Of a DNA stretch of 64,000 nt, positions 28,816 through 39,520 are shown piece by piece. The notes beneath the pieces are model-generated. The model was not told where the DNA came from and made no database searches. It worked only from the letters and a program-made list of their open reading frames with translations. Position 1 is the stretch's first letter, and the number at the start of each line of letters is the position of its first letter. Location: NCBI RefSeq assembly GCF_900460955.1, contig NZ_UFUW01000001.1, positions 2,044,738-2,108,737 on the forward strand, written 5' to 3'. The DNA comes from Cardiobacterium valvarum (lineage in GTDB: Bacteria > Pseudomonadota > Gammaproteobacteria > Cardiobacteriales > Cardiobacteriaceae). The translations under genes and the position numbers were made by a program.

Positions 28816-31110
28816 ATGCGCAACACGCTGAAAACGCGGGTTTTACCCTGTGCCGCAGTCCTCTTTTTCTCCCTCTCGGCATACGCCGAATCTTTCCGGG
28901 TCGCCGATATTCGTATTGAAGGTTTGCAGCGGATTTCCGCCGGCACAGTCTTCACTTATTTGCCTGTCGCCGCCGGCCAGCAGTTCGATATGGCAAATAG
29001 CGCCCAGACTATTGATGCCCTGTATAAATCCAACCTCTTCTCGCAAGTCCGCCTCGCCCGCGACGGCAATGTGCTGGTGGTGCAGGTGGAGGAATTCCCC
29101 GTCATCGCCGAGGTCAATCTCAAAGGTAACCGCGACCTGAAATCGGAAGACCTGCAAAAGGCGCTATCCGCCGCCGGCATCAGCGAGGGACAGGCTTACA
29201 ATCCGCAGATGTTGCAGCAGCTGGTGCAGGAACTTACCGAGCAGTATCAGGCGCGCAGCAAGTACGCAGTGAAAATTGAGCCGAAAGTACGCCAACTGCC
29301 GCGAGGCCGCGTCGCCATTGATCTTGATATCAGCGAAGGGCGTTCCAGCCGCATCAAGCAAATCGACATCGTCGGCAACAAGATCTATTCCGACAAACAG
29401 CTCATTTCCCTCTTCGATACCTCGACCCCACGCTGGAATTCCTGGCTGACCAAGTCTGATCAGTATGACCGCGACAAGCTGCAAGCGGATATTGACCGCC
29501 TCGAATCCTTCTACCGTGACCGGGGCTTTATGGATTTCGCCGTGACTTCGACCCAAGTCTCGCTCTCACCTGACCGCAAATGGATTTACCTCACCGTCAA
29601 CGTGGACGAAGGCAAGGTCTATCGCGTCAAGGGCTATCAGTTGCAGGGCGACCTCATCGTGCCGCGTACCGAGCTGGAATCGCTCATCACCTTCAAACCC
29701 GGAGATCGCTACAACCGCAGCGAAGTACGCAAGAGTACCGACGCCCTGCGCACCCGTCTTGCTGACGAAGGCTATGCCCAGGCACAAGTCAATGTCGTGC
29801 CGAATGCCGACAAACTAAGCGGCGAAGTGAGCTTCGACATACTCGTTACCCCCGGCATCAAGACCTATGTGCGGCAAATCAGCTTCACCGGCAACACCAA
29901 AACCTATGACCGCGTGCTGCGCCGCGAACTGCGCCAGCAGGAAGCCAGCCTCTACTCCGGCTCCGATGTCGCTCGCTCGGAAGAGCGCCTGCGCCGCCTG
30001 CCGCAGGTGGACAGCCTTGAACAGGCCATCCACCCCGTCCCCGGCACGCCTGACCAGGTTGACCTCGAATACAAAATCACCGAGCGCAGCACCAGCAGCA
30101 TCCAGGGCGGTGTCGGCTACGGACAAAGCAGCGGAGCACTGTTTAACCTCGAATACAACGACAACAACTTCCTCGGCACCGGCAACTCGCTGGGTATCAA
30201 CTTCGGCAAAAGCTCGTCCGAACAACGCTACGGTTTCAACTTCACCGACCCGTATTTCACCGCTGATGGCGTCAGTATCAACTACGCCTTTGATTACAGC
30301 AAAACCAATTACCGCAAAGAACGCCTGTCCGACTGGGCGGCAGATACCCTGGATGCCACCATCACCTTCGGCTACCCGCTCACCGAATACCAAAATGTCT
30401 ATTTCGGCGGCGGCTTCCGCACCCTGAAAATCAACACAGGCACCAACGTGGCGAGCGAAATCACCGATTACCTCGATAAAAATGGCCGCCGCTATAAAGA
30501 AGGTGTTGTCACCCTCGCCTGGAGCAAAGATACCCAGGACAACACCTACCTGCCGACCAAAGGCAGCCTGAACAAAATCAGCGGTGAAATCACCCTGCCC
30601 GGCTCGGATGACACCTACTACAAAATCGGCTACCGCAACCGTACCTACTTCCCGCTCAACAACGACAAAAGCCTTATCCTCGGCCTGCGTGGCGACATCG
30701 CCTATGGTGGCGGCTACGGCAAAACCGACGACCTGCCGTTCTACCGTCACTACTATGCTGGCGGCCTCACTACCGTGCGCGGCTTCGAGCACAGCTCGCT
30801 CGGCCCGCGCTACGGCAATGGCGACAACTCTGGCGGCGACTTCCGCACCGTCGGCGGGGTTGAGCTGATGACCCCGTGGAAATTAAACGAAAAATCCAAT
30901 AACGTCCGTGTCGGCACCTTCGTTGATTTCGGTAACGTGTACAGCAAGCCCAAAGACTTTGATCTCGGAGAATTCCGCTATTCCGGCGGCCTCTTCGTGC
31001 AGTGGATGTCGCCCTTGGGGCCGCTCAACCTGAGCTATGCCGTCCCCATCAAGAAAAAAAACGGCGACCAGAAAGAAGCCTTCCAGTTCAGCTTCGGCAT
31101 GGGCTTCTAA
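28816..31110 (+). CDS. bamA: Outer membrane protein assembly factor BamA
   Basis: Core of the BAM complex, which inserts beta-barrel proteins into the outer membrane (764 residues). Signal peptide ends SAYA-ES. Five POTRA domains follow (about residues 25-420), the first starting FRVADIRIEGLQRIS. The 16-stranded barrel starts near SSIQGGVGYGQSSG and includes the conserved loop-6 motif TTVRGFEHSSLG. The C-terminus, EAFQFSFGMGF, ends in Phe as expected. It heads a bamA-skp-lpxD-fabZ-lpxA run; rseP, dxr and cdsA, often upstream, are absent here. Confidence 0.95.
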   Translation: MRNTLKTRVLPCAAVLFFSLSAYAESFRVADIRIEGLQRISAGTVFTYLPVAAGQQFDMANSAQTIDALYKSNLFSQVRLARDGNVLVVQVEEFPVIAEVNLKGNRDLKSEDLQKALSAAGISEGQAYNPQMLQQLVQELTEQYQARSKYAVKIEPKVRQLPRGRVAIDLDISEGRSSRIKQIDIVGNKIYSDKQLISLFDTSTPRWNSWLTKSDQYDRDKLQADIDRLESFYRDRGFMDFAVTSTQVSLSPDRKWIYLTVNVDEGKVYRVKGYQLQGDLIVPRTELESLITFKPGDRYNRSEVRKSTDALRTRLADEGYAQAQVNVVPNADKLSGEVSFDILVTPGIKTYVRQISFTGNTKTYDRVLRRELRQQEASLYSGSDVARSEERLRRLPQVDSLEQAIHPVPGTPDQVDLEYKITERSTSSIQGGVGYGQSSGALFNLEYNDNNFLGTGNSLGINFGKSSSEQRYGFNFTDPYFTADGVSINYAFDYSKTNYRKERLSDWAADTLDATITFGYPLTEYQNVYFGGGFRTLKINTGTNVASEITDYLDKNGRRYKEGVVTLAWSKDTQDNTYLPTKGSLNKISGEITLPGSDDTYYKIGYRNRTYFPLNNDKSLILGLRGDIAYGGGYGKTDDLPFYRHYYAGGLTTVRGFEHSSLGPRYGNGDNSGGDFRTVGGVELMTPWKLNEKSNNVRVGTFVDFGNVYSKPKDFDLGEFRYSGGLFVQWMSPLGPLNLSYAVPIKKKNGDQKEAFQFSFGMGF

Positions 31111-31161
31111 ACCCATCCCGCCGTGCCACGGATGGCGCGGCACCACTTACCCGGCCACACC

Positions 31162-31821
31162 ATGAAAACACTACCGCTGGCGGCACTCCTCGCCCTTGCC
31201 GCTACCTTGCACGCCCAAGAAGCGGATACATCTACCGCCTCAGCGGCAACACCTACCCCTGCAACACCAACTGCCGACAGTACAACAGCAGCCCCGGCTG
31301 GCGAAAACCGCGACTACAACGCTGCCGGTACCGCACTACCCAATCCCCCCACCCAACCTGCCGCTGCCGTTGACCCTGCCGACCTGCGCATCGGCTTCGT
31401 CAATTTCCGCCGCATCATAGCTGCCGCGCCGCAGCGTGAAGAAGTCAACGAGCGCCTCGAACGCGAATTTGGCGTTGAGCGCGATGCCCTGCTGCAAGCA
31501 CAAAGCGAATTGCGCGACATGGAACGCCGCCTGGAAACCATCCGCCACGGCGACGCCTACAACGAACTCGAACGCCAGGTTATCAACAAACGCCGTGACG
31601 TCAGCCGTCGTGACAGCGACTACCGCGACAACATTAACGTCCGCCGCAACGAAGAAATGGCCAAACTGCAAAAAATGATCGGTGACGAAATCCTCAGCCA
31701 GGCCAAAGAAGCGGGTTATGACATCATCCTGAACGATATCGGCGTCTTCTACGTCAGCGAACGTGCCGACCTCAGCCCGCTCATTATCAAACGACTGCAA
31801 GACAAGGCAGGAAAACCATGA
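31162..31821 (+). CDS. skp: Periplasmic chaperone Skp (OmpH family)
   Basis: Chaperone of 219 residues for unfolded outer-membrane proteins on their way to BamA. A signal peptide ([19 protein letters not shown]) is followed by an unusual low-complexity linker of about 55 residues rich in Ala, Thr and Pro (residues 20-75). The OmpH domain starts [18 protein letters not shown], has the long coiled-coil tentacles (about 95-175) and ends [20 protein letters not shown]. Skp of E. coli has no such linker (161-residue precursor). The ATG at 31162 is the start that yields a signal peptide. The stop overlaps lpxD (ATGA). Confidence 0.9.
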   Translation: MKTLPLAALLALAATLHAQEADTSTASAATPTPATPTADSTTAAPAGENRDYNAAGTALPNPPTQPAAAVDPADLRIGFVNFRRIIAAAPQREEVNERLEREFGVERDALLQAQSELRDMERRLETIRHGDAYNELERQVINKRRDVSRRDSDYRDNINVRRNEEMAKLQKMIGDEILSQAKEAGYDIILNDIGVFYVSERADLSPLIIKRLQDKAGKP

Positions 31822-32792
31822 AGACCAGCGCAGGCGACATCGCCGCCCGGCTCGGCGGCACCCTCCACGGCGACCCCGCTACCCCCATCCACGGCGTTGG
31901 CACCCTGCAAGACGGCCAGGCAGGTGAAATCGGCTTCCTTACCGATGCACATTACCGCCAATACCTGCCGGCGAGCCGCCTTGCCGCCATCCTCGTCGCT
32001 GAAGCCTGTCCCGAAGCGCCGATGACCCAAATCATCGTCAAAGACGTCAAGCGCGCCTGGCGCCACCTCACCGACGGCTTCGCCCCACCGCCCCCAGCGC
32101 CTGTCATCTCCCCGCAAGCGCACATTGACCCCAGTGCCACCCTCGGTGCGAACATCAGCATCGGTGCCGGTGCCGTCATCGGTGCAGGCGCGGACATCGG
32201 TGACGGCTGCCGCATTGCCCCGCTCGCCTACATCGCGGACGGCGTAACCATTGGCCGCGACAGCAACATCGGTTCCGGTGTGCGCATCCTTGAAAAAACC
32301 ACTATCGGCGCCCGTGCCAATATCCTCGCCAACGCCGTCATCGGCGAACGCGGCTTCGGCAACAACTTTGAAGACGGCCGCTGGCTGCCCGTCGCCCAGC
32401 TCGGCGGCGTGCGCATCGGTGATGACGTCGAAATCGGCGCCTGCACCACCATCGACCGGGGCGCGGTGAGCGACACCATCATCGGCAACGGCGTCAAACT
32501 CGACAACCACATCCAGATCGGGCACAACGTCCGCATTGGCGATCACACCGTCATCGCCGGTTCCGCCGTCATCGCCGGCTCCGTCACCTTCGGCAGATAC
32601 TGCGTCGTCGGCGGTGCCTGCGTCTTCACCGGCCACATCACCATCTGCGACGGCGCCCAGTTCACCGGACACTCCTCCATCAGCAAAAGCATCCACCAGC
32701 CGGGCGCCTACTCCTCCGGCATCCCTGCCATGCCCGCGCTGCAATGGAAAAAATTCTTCGCCAAACTCAAACTCCTAGCCAAAGAAAAGTGA
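31818..32792 (+). CDS. lpxD: UDP-3-O-acylglucosamine N-acyltransferase LpxD
   Basis: Third enzyme of lipid A synthesis, a trimeric left-handed beta-helix protein of 324 residues. The N-terminal uridine-binding domain ([19 protein letters not shown]) is followed by many hexapeptide repeats of the type [10 protein letters not shown], the catalytic His in [15 protein letters not shown], and a C-terminal helix pair. It overlaps skp by 4 bases and lies 7 bases before fabZ. Confidence 0.94.
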   Translation: MKTSAGDIAARLGGTLHGDPATPIHGVGTLQDGQAGEIGFLTDAHYRQYLPASRLAAILVAEACPEAPMTQIIVKDVKRAWRHLTDGFAPPPPAPVISPQAHIDPSATLGANISIGAGAVIGAGADIGDGCRIAPLAYIADGVTIGRDSNIGSGVRILEKTTIGARANILANAVIGERGFGNNFEDGRWLPVAQLGGVRIGDDVEIGACTTIDRGAVSDTIIGNGVKLDNHIQIGHNVRIGDHTVIAGSAVIAGSVTFGRYCVVGGACVFTGHITICDGAQFTGHSSISKSIHQPGAYSSGIPAMPALQWKKFFAKLKLLAKEK

Positions 32793-32799
32793 GCCTCCT

Positions 32800-33273
32800 A
32801 TGCACCCCACCATCATGGACATCGAAGAAATCCGCCGCTACCTGCCGCACCGCTACCCCTTCCTGCTGATAGACCGCGTCACCGACATCGAAGTCGGCAA
32901 ATACATCAAGGCCATCAAAAACGTCAGCGCCAACGAACCCTTCTTCCAGGGCCACTTCCCCGGCAAAGCCGTCATGCCTGGTGTACTGGTCATCGAGGCA
33001 ATGGCGCAGGCGGCCGGCATTCTTGGCGTCAAAAGCGGCCGTAAAGAACTCGGCCTGCCCGACATCCCCGAAGAAGACAACATCTACTTCTTCGTCGGCA
33101 TTGACAAAGCCCGCTTCCGCAAAACCGTTGTCCCCGGCGACCAACTGCATTTCGACATCAACATCATCCGCTCGCGGCGCGGCATCTGGTCATTCAACGC
33201 CGAAGCGCACGTGGATGGCAAACTCGTCTGCGAAGCGGAAATCATGTGCACCACCGCAGGCAGAGGGGGATAA
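32800..33273 (+). CDS. fabZ: 3-hydroxyacyl-ACP dehydratase FabZ
   Basis: Hot-dog-fold dehydratase of 157 residues acting in fatty acid synthesis; it competes with LpxA for 3-hydroxyacyl-ACP. The active-site His lies in [23 protein letters not shown] (cited as [13 protein letters not shown]), with the catalytic Glu a few residues on. The N-terminal [13 protein letters not shown] is diagnostic. Starts at 32800 and 32815 ([13 protein letters not shown]) are both possible. Linkage with lpxD and lpxA is the usual arrangement. Confidence 0.94.
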   Translation: MHPTIMDIEEIRRYLPHRYPFLLIDRVTDIEVGKYIKAIKNVSANEPFFQGHFPGKAVMPGVLVIEAMAQAAGILGVKSGRKELGLPDIPEEDNIYFFVGIDKARFRKTVVPGDQLHFDINIIRSRRGIWSFNAEAHVDGKLVCEAEIMCTTAGRGG

Positions 33274-33275
33274 AC

Positions 33276-34052
33276 ATGATCCATCCGACTGCCATCATCG
33301 ATTCCAAAGCCGAACTCGCGCCGGACGTCAATATCGGCGCATACAGCGTCATCGGCGCAGACGTGCACATTGACAGCGGCACCACCATCGCCCCGCACGT
33401 TGTCATCGAAGGCCCGACCCGCATCGGCAAAAACAACCACATCTACCCCTTTGCCTCGCTGGGCGCCGCGCCGCAGGATAAAAAATACGGCGGCGAAGCG
33501 ACCACCCTGCAAATCGGCGACAACAACACCATCCGCGAATACACCACCTTTAACCGTGGCACCGTGCAGGACATCGGCACCACCATCCTCGGCAACGACA
33601 ACTGGATCATGGCCTACGTCCACCTCGCGCATGACTGCGTCATTGGTAACGACACCACCATCGCCAACAACGTCACCCTCGCCGGCCACGTCCACATTGA
33701 AGACCACGTCGTCATGGGCGGCTTCGCCCTCGTGTACCAATTCGTGCACATCGGTGCCTACACCATGGTCGGTTACTGCGCGGGGGTCAAACAAAACGTT
33801 GCGCCCTACTCGCTTGTGGTCGAATCCCCGGCGCGCATCGCGGGCATCAACCTCGAAGGCCTGAAACGCCACCATTTCAGCGCCGACGACATCGCCATGA
33901 TCAAGCGCTGCCACCACCACCTCTATCAGGAAAACCTGCTGCTGGACGAAGCGCGCGAGAAAATCAACGCGCTCGCGGCAGAATCCGCTCCGGCGCAAAA
34001 AATCGCCACCTTTCTCAACAACACCGTCGGCAAACGCGGCCTGACCCGCTGA
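33276..34052 (+). CDS. lpxA: UDP-N-acetylglucosamine O-acyltransferase LpxA
   Basis: First enzyme of lipid A synthesis (258 residues). Hexapeptide repeats start IHPTAIIDSKAELAPDVNIG, with the catalytic His in MAYVHLAHDCVIGND and the C-terminal helical domain from about residue 190. ATG 33276 follows GAGGGGG; the ORF could extend upstream into fabZ, but the family start is here. A bidirectional terminator follows. lpxB does not follow, unlike in E. coli. Confidence 0.94.
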   Translation: MIHPTAIIDSKAELAPDVNIGAYSVIGADVHIDSGTTIAPHVVIEGPTRIGKNNHIYPFASLGAAPQDKKYGGEATTLQIGDNNTIREYTTFNRGTVQDIGTTILGNDNWIMAYVHLAHDCVIGNDTTIANNVTLAGHVHIEDHVVMGGFALVYQFVHIGAYTMVGYCAGVKQNVAPYSLVVESPARIAGINLEGLKRHHFSADDIAMIKRCHHHLYQENLLLDEAREKINALAAESAPAQKIATFLNNTVGKRGLTR

Positions 34053-34066
34053 ACCGTCAGTTAAAT

Positions 34067-34097
34067 AAAAAAGCCGCAGTTACTCTGCGGCTTTTTT
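34067..34097. terminator. Bidirectional terminator between lpxA and rbfA
   Basis: AAAAAAGCCGCAG pairs with CTGCGGCTTTTTT around a 5-base loop. T-runs on both strands serve the two convergent operons. Confidence 0.93.
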
Positions 34098-34112
34098 ATT
34101 GGAAAAGATTAC

Positions 34113-34514
34113 TTATGGCGCAAGGGCTTCATCATCCTCTTCAGCCGGTGGCAGGTCTTTCACCAAATCGTGCAGAAGATTGTCCATACGCGCGCCGTAT
34201 TCCACGGATTCGTCATACACGAAGGTGAGTTCCGGTACTTTGCGCGTGGTGAGTTTTTGCGCGAGGTAGTGACGAAACTGGCCGGCGTGTTCGTTCAGCG
34301 CGCGGATGAGATCCTGACGTTCGTCCAGATCACTGATGACATGAGTAACGTACACTTTGGCAAAGGACAGATCACGCGTAACCCGCACTGCCGTAATCGA
34401 CAGTAGTGAGGCGTGCGGGTGATTAAGGAGTTGCGCAATGAGGCTCGGCGCGAGATCGCGCCGGATTTGTTCGCCGATGCGACGAGTGCGGTCGCCGTGT
34501 TTGTTGTGTTGCAT
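34113..34514 (-). CDS. rbfA: 30S ribosome-binding factor RbfA
   Basis: Small-subunit maturation and cold-shock factor of 133 residues with a single KH-like domain: RTRRIGEQIRRDLA at the start, SLLSITAVRVTRDLSFAKVYV in the middle, and an acidic tail. The double ATG (34517 and 34514) overlaps the infB stop; the second is better spaced from AAGGA. Part of the rimP-nusA-infB-rbfA operon. truB and rpsO, often next, are missing because the operon ends at the terminator. Confidence 0.92.
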   Translation of the reverse strand: MQHNKHGDRTRRIGEQIRRDLAPSLIAQLLNHPHASLLSITAVRVTRDLSFAKVYVTHVISDLDERQDLIRALNEHAGQFRHYLAQKLTTRKVPELTFVYDESVEYGARMDNLLHDLVKDLPPAEEDDEALAP

Positions 34515-37180
34515 CATAAGGTCCTTTCGACAGAGACGCGCTCGTAGCATTCGATTTGGTCACCGATGCGCACGTCGTTGTAGTTTTTCACACCGAGGCC
34601 GCATTCGGTGCCCGCACGCACTTCACCCACGTCATCTTTGAAGCGGCGCAGGGATTCGAGCGCACCTTCGTAGATAACGACGTTGTTGCGCAGGACGCGG
34701 ATGGGGTTGTTGCGTTTGAGGATGCCATCTTCGACGATGCAGCCTGCCACGGTGCCGAATTTGGAGGAACGGAAGACTTCGCGCACTTCGGCGAGGCCGA
34801 TGATGTCTTCGCGCACTTCCGGCGAGAGCAGCCCCTGCATCGCCGCTTTGACCTGGTCAATGGCTTCGTAAATGATGCTGTAGTAACGCAGGTCCACACC
34901 TTCGCTTTCGACGAGTCTTTTGGCGTTCGCATCCGCACGGACGTTGAAGGCGATGATGATGGCTTCGGAGGCAATGGCTAGCTGCACGTCAGATTCGGTG
35001 ATACCACCGATGCCGGAGGCAATGATGTTGACTTTGACTTCGTCAGTCGCAAGTTTGAGCAACGAGTCGGAAAGCGCTTCCACCGAGCCCTGTACATCGG
35101 CCTTGATCATCAGGTTGACGGTCTGGGCTTCACCGCTGCTGGTGTTGGCAAAGAGGTTTTCCAGCTTGGCTTTTTGCTGGCGGGCAATTTTGATTTCCTT
35201 GAATTTGCCCTGGCGGAAGTTGGCGATTTCGCGCGCTTTGCGTTCGTTTTCGACGATGACGACTTCATCGCCCGCATTCGGCGTGCCGGAAAGGCCGAGG
35301 ATTTCGATCGGCGTCGAGGCGCCTGCTTCTTTGAGTTCGTTGCCGTTTTCATCAAGCATGGCACGGATTTTGCCGTATTCCATGCCGGCCAGCATGATGT
35401 CGCCTTTTTTGACGAGGCCGGACTGGACGAGGACGGTGGCTACACTGCCGCGCCCGCGGTCAAGGCGCGATTCGATGACGACGCCGCGTCCCATGCCGGT
35501 TGATGGAGCGGTGAGTTCGAGGACTTCGGCCTGGATGAGGACTTTGTCAAGCAGGTCGTCAATGCCTTCGCCACTTTTCGCCGAGACGTTGGCGAAGAGG
35601 TTTTCGCCGCCCCAGTCTTCAGCGACAACGCCGTATTGGGTCAGTTCGGATTTGACTTTGTCCGGGTCGGCGTCGGGTTTGTCAATTTTGTTGACGGCGA
35701 CGATGAGCGGCACTTTGGCGGCGTTCGCATGCTGGATGGCTTCGATGGTCTGCGGCATGACGCCGTCGTCGGCGGCAACAACGAGGATGACGATGTCGGT
35801 GGCGTCCGCGCCACGTGCGCGCATGGCGGTAAAGGCCGCGTGACCGGGGGTGTCAAGGAAAGTAATGGTGCCTTTCGGGGTTTGTACGCGGTAAGCGCCG
35901 ATGTGCTGGGTGATGCCGCCCGCTTCGCCGGCGACGACTTTGGTTTTGCGGATGTAGTCAAGCAGCGAGGTTTTGCCGTGGTCAACGTGGCCCATGATGG
36001 TCACAACCGGTGCGCGCTGGATGATGTTGCCTGCGTCTTCATCAGCTTCGGCCATGACTTGCGCTTCGAGTTCGTTTTCTTTGAGCAGGATGTACTGGTG
36101 CCCCATTTCTTCGGCGACGAGCGCGGCGGTTTCTTGGTCGAGCAACTGGTTGATGGTCACCATCGAACCCAGTTTCATCATGACTTTGATGAGCTCGCCC
36201 GCTTTGACGCTCATTTTTTGTGCCAATTCACCGACGGTGATGGTTTCCGGGATGCGCACTTCGCGCGAGACGGGGGCGACGGGTTTTTCGAATTTACCGC
36301 CTTTACGCTCGTTCTCACGCGAAGGTTTGCCGCGTCCGCCGCGCCCACCCCCGCTGCTGCGGCGCGGTTCGTCCTCGCCGCGCCCGCCGCGTTTGCTACC
36401 GCGTTCGTTTTTACTTTTGCTACCGGAGCCGCGTTCGCGCGACTGAATATGGAAGCGGCTTTCGGCTTCTTCTTCGTAGTTTTCCCGCTTGGCGACGTCT
36501 TGCAGGGCTTCCTGGCGTTGACGTTCGAGCTCGGCGTGTTCTTTGGCGGCTTCTTTTTCGCGCGCTTCGTGCTTGCGCAACTGTGCTTCGGCGTTCTTTT
36601 TCGCTTCTTCGGCCTCGCGTAGTTGCCGCTGCTTTTCTTGTTCGGCGAGTGAGGCGGCCAACGATGCTTCAGCCTTACGGCGCGCGTCTTCGGCTGCTAT
36701 AGCGGCTTTTTCTTCTTGTTCTTTGCGCTCTTTGCGCGCCGCTTCTTCGGCAATGCGGCGCGCTTCGGCAGCCTGGGCCTCTTCGCGGGCACGCGTTTCG
36801 CTGTCGCGCATGGCCTCGCCCTGGGCGAGACGCTGTTGTTCGGCCATTTGTTTGGCAATTTCCAGCGGGCTCAGTTTCTTCTCGCCACTTTTTTTCGTAC
36901 CGCTACTACGCGGTTTTTTAGCAGCGCCTTCGGCGGCATTCTTTTTCTCGACGGGTTTGGCGCTACTGCTGGTTTTGCTGCCAGTTTTGCTATCTTTCAG
37001 GCTGAGTTTTTTGTTGCCACCAGTTTTTTTTGCCGCCATGTGTTTGGTCAGGGCAACTTTTTGTGCGGGGCTGAGTTCATCCCCGGTGTCTTGTACGTTG
37101 ATGCCTGCTTCGGCAAGCTGCGCCATCAGGCGATCCACTGGTATTTTCAGTTGTTTGGCTACTTCTGCGACTGTTGTCAT
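34514..37180 (-). CDS. infB: Translation initiation factor IF-2
   Basis: GTPase of 888 residues that brings initiator tRNA to the 30S subunit. The N-terminal IF2_N domain ([17 protein letters not shown]) is followed by a long Lys/Glu/Ala-rich coiled coil (about 60-290), a second IF2_N-like region ([19 protein letters not shown]), the G domain with [24 protein letters not shown] and NKIDKPDAD, and the C-terminal domains that bind fMet-tRNA. Length is like E. coli IF-2 (890). It lies 18 bases after nusA. Confidence 0.95.
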   Translation of the reverse strand: MTTVAEVAKQLKIPVDRLMAQLAEAGINVQDTGDELSPAQKVALTKHMAAKKTGGNKKLSLKDSKTGSKTSSSAKPVEKKNAAEGAAKKPRSSGTKKSGEKKLSPLEIAKQMAEQQRLAQGEAMRDSETRAREEAQAAEARRIAEEAARKERKEQEEKAAIAAEDARRKAEASLAASLAEQEKQRQLREAEEAKKNAEAQLRKHEAREKEAAKEHAELERQRQEALQDVAKRENYEEEAESRFHIQSRERGSGSKSKNERGSKRGGRGEDEPRRSSGGGRGGRGKPSRENERKGGKFEKPVAPVSREVRIPETITVGELAQKMSVKAGELIKVMMKLGSMVTINQLLDQETAALVAEEMGHQYILLKENELEAQVMAEADEDAGNIIQRAPVVTIMGHVDHGKTSLLDYIRKTKVVAGEAGGITQHIGAYRVQTPKGTITFLDTPGHAAFTAMRARGADATDIVILVVAADDGVMPQTIEAIQHANAAKVPLIVAVNKIDKPDADPDKVKSELTQYGVVAEDWGGENLFANVSAKSGEGIDDLLDKVLIQAEVLELTAPSTGMGRGVVIESRLDRGRGSVATVLVQSGLVKKGDIMLAGMEYGKIRAMLDENGNELKEAGASTPIEILGLSGTPNAGDEVVIVENERKAREIANFRQGKFKEIKIARQQKAKLENLFANTSSGEAQTVNLMIKADVQGSVEALSDSLLKLATDEVKVNIIASGIGGITESDVQLAIASEAIIIAFNVRADANAKRLVESEGVDLRYYSIIYEAIDQVKAAMQGLLSPEVREDIIGLAEVREVFRSSKFGTVAGCIVEDGILKRNNPIRVLRNNVVIYEGALESLRRFKDDVGEVRAGTECGLGVKNYNDVRIGDQIECYERVSVERTL

Positions 37181-37198
37181 TGTTTTTGTTCCTCGTGT

Positions 37199-38689
37199 TT
37201 ATCCACGAAACCATGGTTCGCGCGCTTTGAGTATGAGCACTGAGGCCTGTTCCTGGTTCATGCCGGTGTAAGTCATGAGTTCATCCACCGACAGCTCCGC
37301 CAAGTCTTCCTGAGTATGCAGGCCCTTTTCCTGCAAGGCGGCGATGACGCTTTCATCCAGACCTTCCATGCTGTCAAGCGGCAGCTGCATTTCTTCTTCC
37401 GGCTCGACTTCTTCGACGAAGGCTTGTTGCAGCAGGTGATCGGCGGCACGCTCGATCAACGCATCAACGGTTTCTTCGTCGAAGTCTTCGATAGCAAGCA
37501 GTTCTTCACGCTCAGCTGAGGCGACGGCTTCCGCCGTGTTGTAACCGGCTTCGATGAGAATATCGGCAATGTCGTCATCCACATCCAATGCGGCGGCCAG
37601 CTCTCGCTCCTGAGCATCCTGCGCCGCTTCCTGCCGTGCTTGGAATTCAGCTTCGCTCAGCACGTTGATGGTCCAGCCAGTCAGTTCACTGGCGAGACGC
37701 ACGTTTTGTCCGCCACGCCCGACTGCCTGCGGCAGTTTATTTTCCGGTACGGCGATGTCGATGCTTTTGCGCACTTCGTCAGCAGCAGTTGCGGTGATTT
37801 GCGCCGGCGCCATCGCTTTGCGCACGAAGGTCTCCGGATCGTCATCCCACAGCACGATATCAATACGCTCGCCCGCCAATTCGTTCATCACGCCCTGCAC
37901 ACGCGAGCCGCGAATACCGACGCAGGCACCGACCGGATCCACGCGCGGGTCAAAGGTGCGTACGGCGATTTTGGCGCGCAGGCCGGGATCTCGCGCCACA
38001 CCCATGATTTCGATAATGCCGGTACCGATTTCCGGCACTTCCAGGGTGAAAAGTGCTTTCAGCATTTCCGGAGCAACACGGCTGACTTCCAGCTGCGGCC
38101 CGCGCATTTCCAGATTGACCTTGGCGAGATAACCACGAATGCGGTCACCCACGCGCAGGTTTTCGCGCGGGATCATGCCGTCGCGCAGGATAGTCGCTTC
38201 GACGCCGTTCACATCAACAATGACGCTGCCGCGTTCGTGGCGACGGACAATACCGTGGACCAACGTCCCTTCCTCAGCGATAAAGCGGTCATAGACTTTG
38301 CGCCGCTCCGCCTCACGCAGTTTTTGAATGATGATTTGCTTCGCCTGCTGCGCACTAATGCGGCCAAAAGGTTCATTCTCAATCGGGATTTCCAGCACAT
38401 CACCAACGTGCAGGTTCTGTTCGGGATATTCGATAGCGGCGACGCTCTCGCGCATTTCGGCATCGGGATTTTCCAAAATCGCCTCGTCATCCACAATCGT
38501 CCATACACGAAAACTCTTATATTCGCCGGTGCACGGATCAATCACCACCTTGGCGTCAATCTCTTCATCGGGATAACGCTTGCGCGTTGCTGCCGCTAAC
38601 GCCGCTTCCAGCGCCTCAATAATGACGTTGCGAGCAACTTCCTTCTCGTTCGCCACCGCTTCCACGATGTTCAATAATTCTCTGGACAT
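37199..38689 (-). CDS. nusA: Transcription termination/antitermination protein NusA
   Basis: RNA polymerase-associated factor of 496 residues controlling pausing, termination and antitermination. The N-terminal polymerase-binding domain (RELLNIVEAVANEKEVARN) is followed by S1 (GTLVHGIVRRHERGSVIVDV), two KH domains (including PVGACVGIRGSRVQGVMNEL and LPQAVGRGGQNVRLASELTG) and two acidic C-terminal repeats. The start at 38689 (MSRELLNI) follows AGGAGA; five codons upstream are also open. In the rimP-nusA-infB operon. Confidence 0.95.
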   Translation of the reverse strand: MSRELLNIVEAVANEKEVARNVIIEALEAALAAATRKRYPDEEIDAKVVIDPCTGEYKSFRVWTIVDDEAILENPDAEMRESVAAIEYPEQNLHVGDVLEIPIENEPFGRISAQQAKQIIIQKLREAERRKVYDRFIAEEGTLVHGIVRRHERGSVIVDVNGVEATILRDGMIPRENLRVGDRIRGYLAKVNLEMRGPQLEVSRVAPEMLKALFTLEVPEIGTGIIEIMGVARDPGLRAKIAVRTFDPRVDPVGACVGIRGSRVQGVMNELAGERIDIVLWDDDPETFVRKAMAPAQITATAADEVRKSIDIAVPENKLPQAVGRGGQNVRLASELTGWTINVLSEAEFQARQEAAQDAQERELAAALDVDDDIADILIEAGYNTAEAVASAEREELLAIEDFDEETVDALIERAADHLLQQAFVEEVEPEEEMQLPLDSMEGLDESVIAALQEKGLHTQEDLAELSVDELMTYTGMNQEQASVLILKAREPWFRG

Positions 38690-38700
38690 GATGTTCTCCT

Positions 38701-39174
38701 TCAAAAAACAGGTACCAAGCGCGCCTTATCCACATGGGCAAAATCAACTTCCACCGTTTCCATTTCCTTGCCGTTTGGTATCTGCAAAGTGATGCGCTGC
38801 GCTGCTTCATCGGCTGCAGCAATCATTCCCTCAAAACGGCGGCGTTTACCAAGCGGAGTGTGCAGATTCAGCTTCACCGTCTGTCCGGTAAAGCGGACAA
38901 AATCAGCAAACGTAAAAAGTGGGCGATCCAAGCCAGGGGACGACACTTCCAGCGTATACGGCGCATTAATCGGGTCTTCTACATCCAGAATCGGATTCAC
39001 CGCTTCCGTGACCGCCACAACGCCGTCCATATCAATACCGCCTTCCGGCCGGTCCACATAAATGCGCAAAATCGAATTAACCGAATTATGGTGATATTCC
39101 ACCCCAACCCACGCAAAACCCATGGATTCCACCACGGGTTTCAGCAGCTCCGTAACCTTCTCCTCGCGCGACAT
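38701..39174 (-). CDS. rimP: Ribosome maturation factor RimP
   Basis: A 157-residue 30S assembly factor: an N-terminal alpha/beta domain (SREEKVTELLKPVVESMGF) and a C-terminal SH3-like domain with LEVSSPGLDRPLFTFADF, the family signature. It is the first protein gene after the initiator tRNA, as in E. coli metY-rimP-nusA. The ATG overlaps no other gene. A pyrimidine/purine GGGGGCGGT leader is present. Confidence 0.93.
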   Translation of the reverse strand: MSREEKVTELLKPVVESMGFAWVGVEYHHNSVNSILRIYVDRPEGGIDMDGVVAVTEAVNPILDVEDPINAPYTLEVSSPGLDRPLFTFADFVRFTGQTVKLNLHTPLGKRRRFEGMIAAADEAAQRITLQIPNGKEMETVEVDFAHVDKARLVPVF

Positions 39175-39242
39175 ACCGCCCCCTTATGAAAACCATACAA
39201 CAAAAAAGCCCTTAAAAAAGGGCCTGATAAAAAAATCCGGTT

Positions 39243-39319
<77 letters not shown>

Positions 39320-39326
39320 TCTGACA

Positions 39327-39362
39327 GGGGCGCCATTATAGAGAAAAGCGCTCCGCTTGCAA
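39327..39362 (-). promoter_or_regulatory. Promoter of the initiator tRNA-rimP-nusA operon
   Basis: On the minus strand TTGCAA (39362-39357), a 16-base spacer, and TATAAT (39340-39335). The sequence just after the -10 is GGCGCCCC, a GC-rich discriminator typical of stringently controlled stable RNA promoters. Transcription would start near 39328. Confidence 0.8.
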
Positions 39363-39520
39363 GTATCACCATAAAAACGATGACCACAAAAAACATAATC
39401 CATTGACTTAACGATAAATATATAACTCCGGCACGGTATTTGAATTTAACTTGGCGGCAGGCATTGTTACAATGCCGCCATAAAAAAGTTACATACTCTT
39501 TTCTACACAAGGAAACTTTC

